Positions 35,067 to 48,065 of a DNA stretch of 64,000 nt are shown here, one piece after another (positions within the stretch are counted from its first letter, which is position 1; the number at the start of each line of letters is the position of its first letter). The position numbers and the translations under genes were made by a program. The DNA is from Membranipora membranacea. Lineage: Eukaryota > Bryozoa > Gymnolaemata > Cheilostomatida > Membraniporidae. The notes under the pieces were generated by a model that saw only the letters and a program-made list of their open reading frames with translations, searched no databases and was not told the DNA's origin. Location of the stretch: assembly GCA_914767715.1 (NCBI GenBank), contig OU612066.1:35998283-36062282 (forward strand), read 5' to 3'.

Positions 35067-35420
35067 TGAGATGACTCGTATTAGGCTGATAAAGAACAAT
35101 ACTGACCACTACTCATTGGCAGGAAATATGGAATAAACTTTGCTGCCGATACTCCTGATGGATGAGGAGATAATAAGACTGACGATGCCAAACCCTGAAT
35201 TTTGTGCAATGCAAGTTTGAGCTGTTGAATTATTAGATTTTGCAGTTGACTCATTTTTCCGTACAGATATATGTAACCTCTTACTGCCAAATTACATTAT
35301 AACTGCACATACTGTTAATATTTTGTACAATCTGTTTGATTTTGACTTGAAACTACCTTTTTTTGATTTTTGTATTCTTTTGATTGGCGGCCCAACCCTA
35401 GAAATACTAATACAGAAATT

Positions 35421-35426
35421 AATAAA
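35421..35426 (+). terminator. Candidate polyadenylation signal of HSP60
   Basis: AATAAA about 355 bases after the HSP60 stop; another lies at 35132-35137. Which one is used cannot be told from sequence. Confidence 0.35.
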
Positions 35427-38020
35427 AAACAACTCATAATTTTATTTGACAGTTCTGGTAATGTAAACAATTTATCCACAAAATCCTGCTATGTGTGAAT
35501 ATGGTCACAGCACATCACAGAGTAAGGATATATCCTAAAAATGTACAACGAGCCCAGATTGTGACGTGCCGCCATAGACTTAATATACTACTAGTATATT
35601 AAGTCTATGCGTGCCGCCATCAATAAAATTAGCTGAAAGCCAGTATAAATCAATCAATACACTCTGGGAATATACTGAATTAATCGGGTTCACTATAATG
35701 CGGAAATCCGTGATCACGCAAATTCACGTGCGTGTTGTGGGAATTAGTGCGTATTTCCGCATTTTAGTCAATCTTGTGTGGGATTGACTAAAATGCGGAA
35801 ATCACCTTGTGACCTACTTGTGACCTTGAAAAGCATTTTTCCGCATTTTTGTCAAAATTGACTAAAATGCGGAAATTTCAAATTAAGCTTTTTTTACCAG
35901 TGAATGTGGCCTATAAGAAAAAAATTGATATGTGTTCTATGAAACCATTTCATAGGCTATGTGTATGGGTAATCTGGGTTAGAAATTATGTGTTGTAGTA
36001 CAGCTGTAACACTATTTATGTAAAGTGGAATTTCCAGAGTAATATGTACATGAGTATACAGGAGAAGATAACTCTAATATGATGATTTGTCAAACAAAAT
36101 TTCCCATATAGTTACTATTACTCAAATGCAGATTTTGATAGAGGCAAGTTTTATTGAGGAGAAATGTTTTTATGGGCATAATATACATTGAGAGTAAAGC
36201 TATAGGACACTAATACACATTGAGAGTGAAGCTATATAATTTATGCAATCAGCAACCCGGGCGTTAACACATCGATCGTTAACCTGATATCCTACAAGTA
36301 GTGACGTTGGGTGATTATCATGGTAGTAGCAAAAAAGTCATCGGAGAACATAGAAAAACATCCGTGAAAACATGTAGATCAGTCTATTGGTGATCAAGTC
36401 CTTCGTAGCGGAACCGTATACAGTAGAGCATAGCCACCCACTTTGACACCAAAGGTCATTTTTCGGGAAAGGCAGGGTGGTCCTTGTCACAGCAATTCAT
36501 AGGAGTGTTTTTGGTTTTTCTTTCTGCTCTATTGAAGTGAAAATGAACTAATTATAACTTATAATATCTAAGCACATAGTCAAGATTGTGTGATGAGACT
36601 GAGTGATTATATTTTTTATTTTCATAAGCCACACAATAATCATATTGATCAGCCTGTATAAAAGCACAAGTGAGTCCAACAATGTAGTTGGCAGATATTT
36701 ATAAAACAATTCATTGTTTCAGGTATTGATAGTGTAGATGCGTTATATCAGCCAATGTTTTATTAAAACCAGGGGTAGTTTATAAGCATACATATGTCTG
36801 TAACTTTGTATTTAGCAAGATTAAACCTTGATTCACTGTGGTGTTTAAGAAATGAAACTGACCTACATTAGATGAGTTGAATTTTGGCAGGAGGAAAAGT
36901 TTGACATTTCACAATCTGAAATTTATCAATAGACTACATTTACTTTGAAAAGCTCTCCATCGTTTCTATGAAGGTACCAACTTTGATGGCTGTGTCTTTC
37001 GGCTCAAAGACACAATTTATGTTGATTGGAGAGTCTGTTGTGACCTTCTGAACAAGATGGACCAGAATCTATCGATCATGAGGCAGCTTCAGTCCATAGC
37101 AAGAGTTATTCTCAGCAATCACAGAACTCGGTAGATGCATCCCTAGAAGAAAATATAAAAATGCCAACTGTCAGTTGAGCAGTCTGGGGGCAACTTGAAC
37201 TTACATGTCAAAGAGAGAACAACTCTATGATTTGTCTCAATTTGAAATGAAAAAAACAGGGAGCAGGGAGGGTATCCCAATCATCCTCCCTGCCGAAAAG
37301 GAGACTCCCTGATGAGACAGAAACAAACAGACCGCAGCTTCTTCCCTAATGATATTGAAAATGCTTTGACCACCCCCTAGCTAAAAGCTGATGGTTGATC
37401 ATTGTGCGAGTCTCTAAAGGTCTAATGTTTCAGAATTTATTTCATATCTTTTACCTACAACTAGGGCATATGCCTCCAATCGGACAAATTATCCTGTCAC
37501 AGTATCATATGACGTATGGTTATGCTTTAGATACACACAGACCATCCTTGGTATTAAATCTAACTGCTAACTGCACGGTAGGTAAGTCTTTTGGACAAGA
37601 GCGATCAACTTCTAGCATGTCATGGCAAGATTGGCAGTGATTTCTCAAGATCAGCTTCCAATATTAGAACTGTTTGTTTGACATGCTAGCTTCCTAGTCA
37701 CTTTTGGTTCCGCACCACATGTATCACTTCCCACCCAGTTGTGAGATGCCTAGTAATTTTGGAGGTATTGAAACATGTTTTTTATGGACATTATACTCAT
37801 CGGTCTCGCAGTTATAAAATTGAAATTAAGACAGGTTATTTGTAAAATAATATTTGCTGCAGCAGGCCTGTATAATGCAAGTCCCTGACCAGCAGTAGTA
37901 CGATGAAAAATTTGAAAGTGGGATTCTGAAGTATTGAACAATGATGTGGTTTGATTCAACATATGTCTCAATATATATATCACTGACCTTATTGTACACA
38001 GTTCTTCACCATTATAAATA

Positions 38021-39115
38021 AACATGCTGCATAACATCAGTAAACTAATACTGCAAACCTGAGCAAGGAGCCTGGAGATCATCTGAAAAAAAAAAGAAAT
38101 ATAAAATTTGTGGGGACGTGAGATGGTGCGATCGGTCAGCGCGCTTGCTATTCACTGCCAGGTGATTGGTGCCGCAGGATTTGTGAGTTCAAATCCCGTT
38201 GGGGGAGCTTTCAAGGTTGATTGTTCCAGCCCCCAGCACCCTCGGGTGTATACCTCTTCTATAATATGGGGAACCATTGTTACTGCCTGCTAAACACATT
38301 AATGATTTGTTTACTCCAACCCTAGAATGTAAGGAAGGGTAATTTTGTGGCAGCAGGGAGGGTACATGTGATATGGAATTTCTACAGATAGTCTGTTACG
38401 TTACTCAAAACAAATTTTCAGGCCATGCAATCAGTACTACTGAAGCTGGATTTTTAGTCAAATTGAAGAGCATTTCTAGCACCTTACTTCTTAGGGGTGT
38501 ATATCTTCTCTACCCAAGAGCACAAAAAAACCGTGTTTGAAGAGGATAGGTTCTTTTGAACTACCCAAGAGGAGTTTTAATAAAATGACTTTGTGGAAAT
38601 TGGGGTGTCCTAACATAAAGTCACCTCCTAACTAGCTTATTTAATAACTTCTCTTGGGTTATTTATGAAGGATGTACACAAACCAATTTTCAAAACTTAA
38701 GGCGTTGCGTGAAGTGACATTATGAGATTGTACTGTTTTTTTAGCTTGTCTTCAAAAGCTAATATTTATATGGGTTATAAGGTAGTTTGAGGTACTGAAC
38801 GATGGTTGGATACCACATATGCTGCCACGGGATAAGTTAAGTTTCACATTATACTTCTTTCTGACGGGTATTTCTTACCTGAATGTTATTCATCGCCATA
38901 ACACATAAACATGCATCATAACATCAGCACACTTATAACCTCAACCTGAACTGGAAATCTGGGAACAACCTGAAATATAAAATATATAATATGTAGGAAC
39001 CATTGTTACCGTTAGTGGTTTGTTTACGCCAACCCAACAATGTAAGGGACTTGTGTGGGTGGGGAGGGTATAAATCAGATGGATTTGCTGTAAGTAGTCT
39101 GTAAAATTACTCCAC
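38021..39115 (+). repeat. Imperfect tandem duplication, with a SINE in one copy
   Basis: Sequence around 38021-38395 recurs around 38895-39115 (shared blocks include GGGAACCATTGTTAC and AAACATGC..CATAACATCAG). The first copy carries about 155 extra bases that form a tRNA-derived SINE. Confidence 0.65.
38112..38268 (+). mobile_element. tRNA-derived SINE (type C)
   Basis: A tRNA-like head has an A-box-like GATGGTGCGATCGGTCAG and a B-box-like GAGTTCAAATCCCG, followed by a short body. The related downstream unit (near 38990) lacks it, giving an internal empty site. Confidence 0.65.
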
Positions 39116-40623
39116 ATACAACTGTGTGTTGGGCTTATCAAACTTGCTAATTACCAGTATCAATCCTTTTCATAATAGCACACTATGTGATGTGCTCCGT
39201 ATTTCAGGCCATGCAATCGACACAACAGATTCTCAGAAGTCATGGACCGGTGGGTAGGGCACTCACTTATTTGAGGTATTTTGGACAATTTTTGTTATAA
39301 ACTACCTGCTGTCAACCCTCTGTATCAGACTAATTATGTTGTCAGAAAAGTCTTGATCATGGGGCAAGAGCTATGATGAACACCTACTCCCACCATGTGA
39401 TCATTCAGGGATTATGAGGCAACTGAGATAGGTCTTGAACATATCACTCGCAGCATGTAATGCCAAAAGTTATCAAAATTACCTCAACATGAAGTCTGTT
39501 TCCCATGTTTCCCACTCTTTGGATAGTCATGATCACGCATGCAGGATTGTCCTTGCATGGTATGATGAGAGTAATAGACCTGTATTCACTCACAGATTGA
39601 ATTAACTTTTAGTGACACTCAGTTCTACAAGTACCAATAACAAACAAAATCAGTGCCAAGCTACTTCAAAAAATGCCTGCGATTGATTTTGAGGTAAGAT
39701 ACAAACAATTGAACATCGTTGGACAAACTGATCAATGATGAGGATACAGATATATTAGTTGTTCCGCAATTGATGAATCAAATTGAATTAAGGAGCTCAA
39801 TGGAAAAAAATGAAAAACTGCTGATTTTTCACATAATATGTCACTAATTACCATACCACCAAGCAACTCAAGCTTTCTTCACATTATTCGGCAATTTTTT
39901 AAGTTTTATGACTAGGTCAACTTACAATTGCTTTTGCTTGTTAGACCAATGAAGTCCCTCATTGGTAAGACAGGCACACTGTATAGTGTTGAGTACTGCA
40001 GACGAAACAGTGGCATTGGCTGTGAGTAACCAGTGAACATCTGACATCTTCGTTACCGCACATCTAAAATGGCAAGTGGGCTTCACCTTCATTTCAAAAG
40101 TTGCACTGAATTACTGATGCCAAATTCAATTGTACATAGACAATCAGTGCAACTAAATATGCTACTTCTCAGCAATATGTTTAGATTTAATTTTATATTT
40201 TCAAGGCAAAGAGCAGCGAGGATGCCGCTTTTTTTTGTAGTGCAAGTATTTCACTTAATGGTTATCCATTTAAAAAAAAAGACTATTGGGATTAATGCAC
40301 TGTAAGCTGTCTAATAAATAATTCTGTGAGCCTAAACCAAAGACCTAGGATCTCCATGACAAATTCATCAGCTTTAATGATGAAAGAGGCGGTAAGTACA
40401 TTAACACTAAGCTGTTCAGTGTAGGCATATGGCCCAAGTGTCATTTTTATTCCAAACGGTGCACTGTCTAGCGTGCTGGTCTATGAAACTTAGTAATAGC
40501 ATCTGAATGATGTGGAGCACAATTAAGTCAGGTCTAAATGGGTGGGCTTACAACCTCATGACCTATCTATAGGCGAAAGGGCTCGCACCACCCTCACCCT
40601 GCCTGCACCCTCACTGCTCACAC

Positions 40624-41447
40624 CAATGAACTAAACCTCCAGGAAGAACAACTGCAGTCACATGACCAATTGAGGTGTGTGCAGTTGGTTCAGAGTTGTC
40701 CTCTCAAAAACACACTAAATTGGAAACATAACTCCATGATAGCCCAAGTTCTTTTAGTTCAATTAGGGGTGGGTTACACTGAATACACTGACTCACTAGA
40801 AAATAAACGCAATTCTGTGAATATGCTTAGTGATGAGGCTTGATGGCCATGGTGTTGACACCAAATATTCTCATAACTGATGGTTTATTTCACTAAACTG
40901 AGACATGGAACTATAGAGAAGATGCTCATTGACAGTTGAGGTGCCATCCTTTGCAGATATACAATGCTTAAACCTCAAAAATAATGCAGAGAAAAGTCAT
41001 TAAAATGTTAATTTTTCACTCTATAAATCCTGGAATCTCTATGCAGAACCCATAATTGATCAATCTAAAAACATGTGGCTATGGGCTATATTGCAAAGAA
41101 CATATACCTTGCAGGTAAATACATTGAACATTCACATTTTGATTGTAAAATGATGAAAAACTCATTAAAATCAGCATATACAAGCAAGATATGCTGAGGA
41201 ATGTGTCATCTGACTCTAAATCATGGAATGTTGGACAGGCAGTTGAAGGTATGAGTCCTGTTATCCCTCATAACCATGTTTCATCATAAACAATTACTCC
41301 TAGTGATAGCAATTTCATTTTTTACTGATCACTCTCTAATTTCAAGTGACCATTATTTATGCATGCACATCATTTTTCAATTTTTCGGAATTAGCCAATC
41401 AGCAGCCAGCTTAACTATGAGTGTTCTTCCTGGAGGTTTAGTTCATT
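40624..41447. mobile_element. Non-autonomous TIR element of about 824 bp
   Basis: Perfect 26-bp inverted repeats (AATGAACTAAACCTCCAGGA...) lie at 40625-40650 and 41422-41447. GCTCACAC flanks both sides with a one-base offset on the left, suggesting an 8-bp target duplication as in hAT elements. No coding capacity. Confidence 0.6.
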
Positions 41448-42985
41448 GCTCACACATAGCTAGCGTTAATTTCCATTCAAAGTTACCTACTCAATAAGTG
41501 TGAGCAGACAACTCAGCAAACAAATCATCTAAAGCATATTTCTACACAGGGTCTGAAATATGATGAAGAAATCTTATGGGAAAAATAAAAAGCCCACAGA
41601 CATCTTTGTCATCTAGACTTGATTTTCCTAAAAGACTAGAGGTAGCCTTCTCACACTGATCTTTGTCTCAGTCGCAGTTCTCAATGAATAGAAATGAGTA
41701 TGAAGACCACCAATCGCTCTTCTCACAGTAAAACCATCGCCAGTAAGAGAAAAACCTTTTTTCCTGCAACAAGCAAATATCATCCACTTACAGGCCCAGG
41801 TAATATCCATACTGTACATTGTTTTTTTCTGCATATTCTTTCAATGCAATGTGGGTTATGATCTTCAGAAGTAATACATTCAGAAGGAATACTATTGATA
41901 AATTGACAAATTTCTAGTAATCCGAATGCAACTACATGTACATTTCTAAGAACCACCAAGCCTCACTACTTTCAGCTTTCTAAAGTGGAGATCATAAGAA
42001 GGAGGGGTGTATAGTATACGATTAAGTTAGCTTGCAAAATCTTTTTTTTTCATTTAGCCATATGGCATAAACAAACCAAAGCTCAATTTTGGTGTGATAT
42101 GAAGTGTATTTGTATGCATATCATAACAAGAACTTTTTTATCACACCTTCTAATGTAGGCTGTTCAGTCTGTTCAGCCTGTTCGGCAATTTACAGTTACC
42201 CTACAGCAACTGTGCTTGATCAAACCAGCAAGTAAGCGAGGGGAAAAATATCGGTATTTTGTAGCTGGCAACGGTAGTGTTATTATGCCCGTACATAGCT
42301 ATAGCAATTACAGGAGCAACAAATTGTGAGAATTCCATCGACCATTGATATTTCTGTGGTCGAGTACAAAATCAATTACGACATGGACAATGCTTAAGGA
42401 TATGTCCCCATTCATTCCCCAACAACCAATGTAAGAGGAATTAACTGAGCGTTAGGCGATCTACTGACCAAGGAAGCCTTTGAAGCACAGCACATGTTGT
42501 TTCAAATGAGTACAAATAAATGGCATTTTTATATCGACTTAATATTATTTAAAGTCACTCATTGTTGTGCTGTTGTACGGTGAGTGAGTATAATGCAACC
42601 ACACGCAGGTCCAACGTCCTGAGGGCCGTAACATCCACACACAACTCATCACAACCCAGGGTTAATGTGTTGTGCGCCATGTGACGCAGGGGGTTGGATC
42701 AAGTTGAAGTTAAAAGTTTAGTTTGAACGCACCAAACCAACCAAGACATTGACATGATTATGGACTTGAGTTCCTACCTAGGCTTATATATACAATGTAA
42801 AATAAGGCTTGCAAGTAAGTCCCAGGCCAGGGGCACTATGGGACTATCGGCCATCGCCAACTGGAGAACTTACAAGCATGGAATTGTATACTACGCCAAT
42901 CCGATGTCCATTGGCAAAGTTAGCCTGTCTTGAAAAGCGTTGTTTTAGGGTGGGTGCCGAAAAAAGCTTGTGAAGACAGGCTATC

Positions 42986-44163
42986 AGACTTGCCAACCTA
43001 ATTTTTCCAAAATGAGTACAAAAATTTGCAAAATGCTTAAAAATGAGTACAAAACTCTAGGGTGCCTCAAATGACCAGAAAACGCCCCAAAAAATTCTAT
43101 TATCACAGTAAGTAGTCCTTAGTAGCATAGGAGTGCAGATCACTCAACATTAGTCTTTTTCCCTTTGCGTTGTAAGGTGCAATCTGCTAATAATAAATGA
43201 GAAATTGTTTGTAACCTAGCCTGTCTGGACAAGACAGGCTATTTGAAACCCTGTTTGCCCATCCTCCCTGGTTTGCCCTTGAAACACTGGGGCAGGAGAT
43301 CTGAGTTATCTCACCCCAACAAGGAGGTAGACAACTTTGTTACTCTGATTAAAGAAAAGTTGAAGTTGGCAGAACCACCATATTCTACAATGGATTACTA
43401 GTTATGTTCATTCTGCTTGCAGGATAGCCTTGTGACATAGTCTATCTCTGCGAACGTATGCCTCAACAGTTCGCACATGCGCAGACTGAGTTATGTTGTG
43501 TCTCATTGAAGAAAAGTTGCAATTTGGCTCATGCAAAACTTGGACAGGTAAAAAGTCAACTGTAAATCAACATCATGGTTTTCCATTCTGCGCATGCTCA
43601 GCTCTGGGCATGAGCTGATCTCTGCAAAATTGAGCCTCGGAATTCCGAAGCCATCTGATTGGCTACCTGCTCTGGTGGCACACTCCTAAATGCGTGCGGA
43701 ATTGTTAGAAAGAGTTATCTTCTACTGTCACTATTAGCTAAATTTGATTAGTAGTTTATGCAGGGGACATCCCATTTCCCCAGACCAAAATTGCAATCAG
43801 AACCCAGACTAAACTCATTCTTCTTGCACATGCGCAAATTAAAGCCACGCATGATGCATACTTAGCCTTACGACAACTTCTTTGTGGTAATGATGGCCTA
43901 GTTTATCAGTGATCTACATGCTCAGTCAGATCACGAGAGTCAGTATGATGGTTTTCTGCAGCCAATACCAGATTTTTAGTCTATTATTTAACCATGACAA
44001 CCAAGTAAACACTAAAGATAAAAGATGCGTTTTTGATTGCCTAATTAGATAAACAGGCGTTTGGAAAACCATAAATGAGTACAACTAGCGTTTTGCGTTT
44101 AAAACTCAATTAGTGTCAAATAAGCGTTTACAAACGCTTTATGCGTACAGGTTGGCAAGTATG
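42986..44163. mobile_element. hAT-like non-autonomous element, member 1
   Basis: The termini CAGACTTGCCAACCT and (inverted) CATACTTGCCAACCT frame 1.18 kb with no transposase. GGCTAT lies directly outside each end, an imperfect version of an 8-bp target duplication. Termini resemble the neighbour at 44435. Confidence 0.6.
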
Positions 44164-44365
44164 GGCTATGGCAAAGTATACATGCTTATAACCTCCACAC
44201 AGTCACTGATCTAAGCACACAATACAGCACTGACTTGAGTAAGTGTAACGTGTTGCTATATAACAGCAGAGTATTGGTTTGGTTCAGTGAGTGGGAAGGC
44301 TACTAGACTTGTAACTAGTAAACTGAGTAAGTAGTAGTTATAGTACTACCTACAGTAAAGTCTTA

Positions 44366-44434
44366 TAGGCATCTGGAGTTAAAAGCATGTCCAGTATCAA
44401 CCATACTGGACATGGTTGTAACTCCAGATGCCTA
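44366..44434. repeat. Hairpin with 15-bp and 12-bp stems
   Basis: TAGGCATCTGGAGTT pairs with AACTCCAGATGCCTA, and CATGTCCAGTAT pairs with ATACTGGACATG around a small loop. The right arm was split from its outer flank by the hAT-like element that follows. The outer arm motif also occurs alone at 15793. Confidence 0.8.
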
Positions 44435-45437
44435 CATACTTGCCAAGTAATCTAAATACAAAATAGGGAGATTCCATTTTACGGCGATACTGCACCACAA
44501 CGTGGTGCTTCGAGGGTGCGAAGCACCCGAGTCATCCACCTGGGGGTTTGGGGGGCGGTGTGAGCCCCCCAGCGGGGTACGGGGCGGAGCCCCGTCTGCA
44601 GAAGCCCTGAGAGCGTTTCCAGCCACTAGGAAGGGCTGAAAAGGTATATTTGACCCCAAATAATTTCATGTTTGTACTAGTACTAAAATATCAAACTGAG
44701 GTGAAATACACTTTAAACAATTACAATCAATCCATGGGCCCCTGGGACTCTCACATACATGCCTTTACATTGTCAATGTCCAGTATCAAACACCCCATTG
44801 GCAAAGTAGAGGCATGTAAGTCCCAGGGGCCCTTGCCTGTCAAGACAGGCTACAAGTGCCCATGCATCATCAAGATCTGAAAATGTGCTCAGTCACAGAC
44901 AGTGAGAATCCAGATAAGGTACTATATTCCTGTTTGACTAACATTAAATATGTTTCAAAGTGTTTGGTCAGAGCTTTGTTAAATTGTAGTGGACCTACCT
45001 TTGGAATTGTTGGGTTTCTATTTTCCTTCACTTAAATTTAACTAGACAGTACAAAATTATTACTAAAAAATGTGTGATCTGAAAGGAAATGAAAACTAAA
45101 CGTATGCACTTGACTAGCTACTTTATATTTTGACCAATGACAGTCAGTGTTGTGAGTTATGAGAGGATGCTATTGGTCATTTACAATAATAGGCTGAATC
45201 TTAACAAAACAGGTAAATTTGGTTAGGATTGTTTAATTTGATAATTCCTTTTAATTTTGTGTGCAAACACCTTAACAGTAACTAGTCAACAACAACATGT
45301 GCTTGGATAACTATCACAAAATTGCGATTGGGCTGTTTTCTCTAAAATCTGGAGGAAATAGTGAGATTTACAAAAAGTGGGAGGTGGGTGTAAAAATCTG
45401 GAGGGTCACGCCTAAATCGGGAGACTTGGCAAGTATG
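44435..45437. mobile_element. hAT-like non-autonomous element, member 2
   Basis: Perfect 14-bp TIRs (CATACTTGCCAAGT at 44435-44448; its inverse at 45424-45437) and an exact 8-bp target duplication GATGCCTA (44427-44434, 45438-45445) identify a hAT-type insertion of 1,003 bp. The interior has G/C-rich palindromes near 44540-44600 (for example CGGGGCGGAGCCCCG) and no transposase. Confidence 0.88.
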
Positions 45438-47060
45438 GATGCCTATAGGGCCTATGGTAAAGACATGGGCCCCATGAGTAAAGTAGAAAAAGAAGTGATT
45501 AGTTAGTGAAGTAATGAGATGATTATTAATTATTAATTATACATACAAACGTTGGAAATATTTAGCTAAATTAGTGAGTGCTACTACTATACAAGGATGG
45601 AAACTGGATGAGACTGGAAAGGAAAACACTACAGCAGTATAGTCTTCATTAGCAGAGTAGAGTATGAAGCTTTACAGAGCTTCTTCATGAAGAACACCAC
45701 CAGGCATCAACCAAAATCCTGACCATGTTTTGGATTAGGCAGAAAATGAGATGACTACCACTGATTGGCTTGGTGGGATTCAATTAACCAATTAGAATGT
45801 GTTTTCCAAATTTCCGCATTTTAGTCATTTCATCGTAAAACTGAGAAACACGCGTGCAAACGCGTACTTTCAAGAGAAATTCCGCATTTCCGCATTTTAG
45901 TGAACCCCTGAATTAATCACGATGAAGCAGAACTACACAAATTAGACGACGTTCAGGCACATGACCTTGGAAGTGCTGGGGAGGTCGTTGATAAACTCAT
46001 CATGAAGGTATGTCAATAGAAGTAGAAGAGATGTTAAATAAATCTTTAAAGAAATAGAAGACTGATCTGATCTATGACCAAGGAGCTACAGTCAATTTCA
46101 TATAATAGCTTCTGACTGAGACATATGGTTTTTCGTGCCAATCAGTTTATCGCAACTTAGCCCTATGTTGAAGAGATATCACACTTGGAACACAGAATTA
46201 TCAAGTATATGTCATAGTTTTTCACATAATAGTTATCGGAAAGAGTTTGTGTATGAGGGCTGAACTCAAGTCATAGGACTGTCCAGTAGATAAGTAACCA
46301 GATTTTATATAACAGGGAAGTGGAAGCGCAGGAGATATAGAGAAGAGAATTAATGAGATTACCGATCAGATCGAGGAGACCTCCTCTGAATATGAAAAAG
46401 AGAAACTAAACGAGCGACTCGCCAAACTCTCCAGAGGTGTAGCAGTACCCAAGGTCAGGTAATGTCTGTTTAAATATTTCCCCAACAAAAACTTTAACAC
46501 ATGTAGCTTTCTAACTAGCCTCAACCATTTTTGAGGTTGGCTATGATGGTGGGAAGCTTGAATTGTAGTTCATCCTGTTTTTAAAACTAATTTCTCCATA
46601 GATAGGTTCAATATTACCTAGCTATAACAGGAGGTACTCAGTTTTAATGCTTATACAAAAATTCAAGTGATTGAGTGAAAACATCTAGCTGTAAGTTCGT
46701 GACTTGATGCGAAATCACTGTATTCGATGCGACAGGTTTTTTTTACTCAGGAGTGTCATATTTAGTTATTAGTAGGAGAAATTCAACAGCAGACATTATG
46801 TTATTGGTAAAATACCATCAGCCACATAGTAAAAAATGCAAAGTCTTGTGAAATTATTTGAACGTAAGCTTCATGACGAATATTTGTTTTGGGCAACTTA
46901 TTTGACAAGGAAACATCTGCTCCAAATGAGACAAACTATAAAAATCATGGGTGATTTATCTCACTATCGCCTAGCTTTGATAATCTTTTCTGTTCAACAG
47001 ACCATTGAATTTAAGCATGTGTTACGATCTAAGTTAATTGTTGATGAAATAAACCTCTGA

Positions 47061-47857
47061 AGAATGCCTCAACAGGTGACACACTTGAAATGGTGCACTT
47101 TGGGGTGTACACTAACAACTAGTTAATGGCAGATGCTCAATTCATATAAATATACAACTCACCGAATTACACTATTCTACCTCTGAATCGACAACCATCA
47201 AAGTAATTTAATCCTGATCGACTTGTCCTGTTACGGTGATATTGAACCTAGAGATAGACAAAAACATTTGTGAGAGACAATGTCATGATAGAAAACATAT
47301 ACAAATATAAACAGAACAAGATATTAACTCGCAAGCACAATCACGCAATCATGTTGTTGTTGTTGTTTGTTGTTGTTTGTTGTTGTTTGTTGCTGTTTTT
47401 GTTGTTATTTTCTGGTGGTTTTATAATACTATCTAATACTGAATATGTGGCTAGATATCTGGGTCCTGCTGCCACATATTTCAGCTCCAATTAATATTTT
47501 TGTTGTGCTCAGCTCTCTCGGTGGATCAAGAGTCCCCGAGCTAAACTCTTTACTTGCTATTAATACCTCACTCACTCTCCCTAATCATCCATGTTCATTC
47601 ATGTATGAACTAGGGCTTCCCATTCATACTGTTAAACATATTTGTGATACTTTGTAGTTGTCTTCCCTTGTACACGAGAAGGCAACTAGCTAATGTAATA
47701 CATAAAATTCCTCATACTCACAATCTCTACTAGGATTCACATTACGCGTAACCACATTCATCTAAACTCGTTCACAACACAGGGAACAGATTTTCTCCCA
47801 TATCATTAGGAAGCGATAACATATAAGTAGCAAGGCTTATTTCTGGTACATAGTTTA
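47061..47857. other. Sequence present only in the second HSP60 intron 7 copy
   Basis: Copy 1 reads directly from the counterpart of 47060 to that of 47858 (near 31609). The extra 0.8 kb has a TTG-rich stretch (47350-47410), no clear terminal repeats and no gene. It could be an insertion here or a deletion in copy 1. Confidence 0.6.
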
Positions 47858-48065
47858 AAGGTGTTTTATTTGATATTATAGTATAATAGAGAAGGGATGT
47901 TCAAAGATACAAAAAAACTTGATACTTCATGCTGGCCCAAACTTAACTTTATGGAAGACATCTGTGAAAAATTCATTCTCATATGCATGAGCATTAAACA
48001 TGGCTTCTTACGCAGCACAAACTACTAGTCCTGAATCCCGATTGGTATCATGCTGTTGCTTCTTG

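Larger units (their letters stand above)
35686..45907. mobile_element. 10.2-kb block with matching termini and 11-bp target duplication
   Basis: The left end begins GGGTTCACTATAATGCGG and the right end is the inverse of GGGTTCACTAAAATGCGG, a 22-bp terminal repeat with one mismatch. The exact 11-bp sequence CTGAATTAATC flanks it on both sides (35675-35685, 45908-45918). The motif AATGCGGAAAT recurs in both orientations in the subterminal 200 bases at each end. An 11-bp target duplication and subterminal repeats fit Mutator-like elements best. No transposase is readable inside, only short frames without motifs, so it is non-autonomous or heavily decayed. The interior holds a SINE, a tandem duplication, three smaller TIR elements and hairpins. 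An alternative is that both ends belong to one element that captured or accumulated host DNA. Confidence 0.65.

Noticed and set aside
35686-35880. Left end of the 10.2-kb block as a complete short MITE
   Set aside because: It lacks a closing GTGAACCC terminus and its own target duplication. Its partner terminus and the 11-bp repeat lie at 45907.
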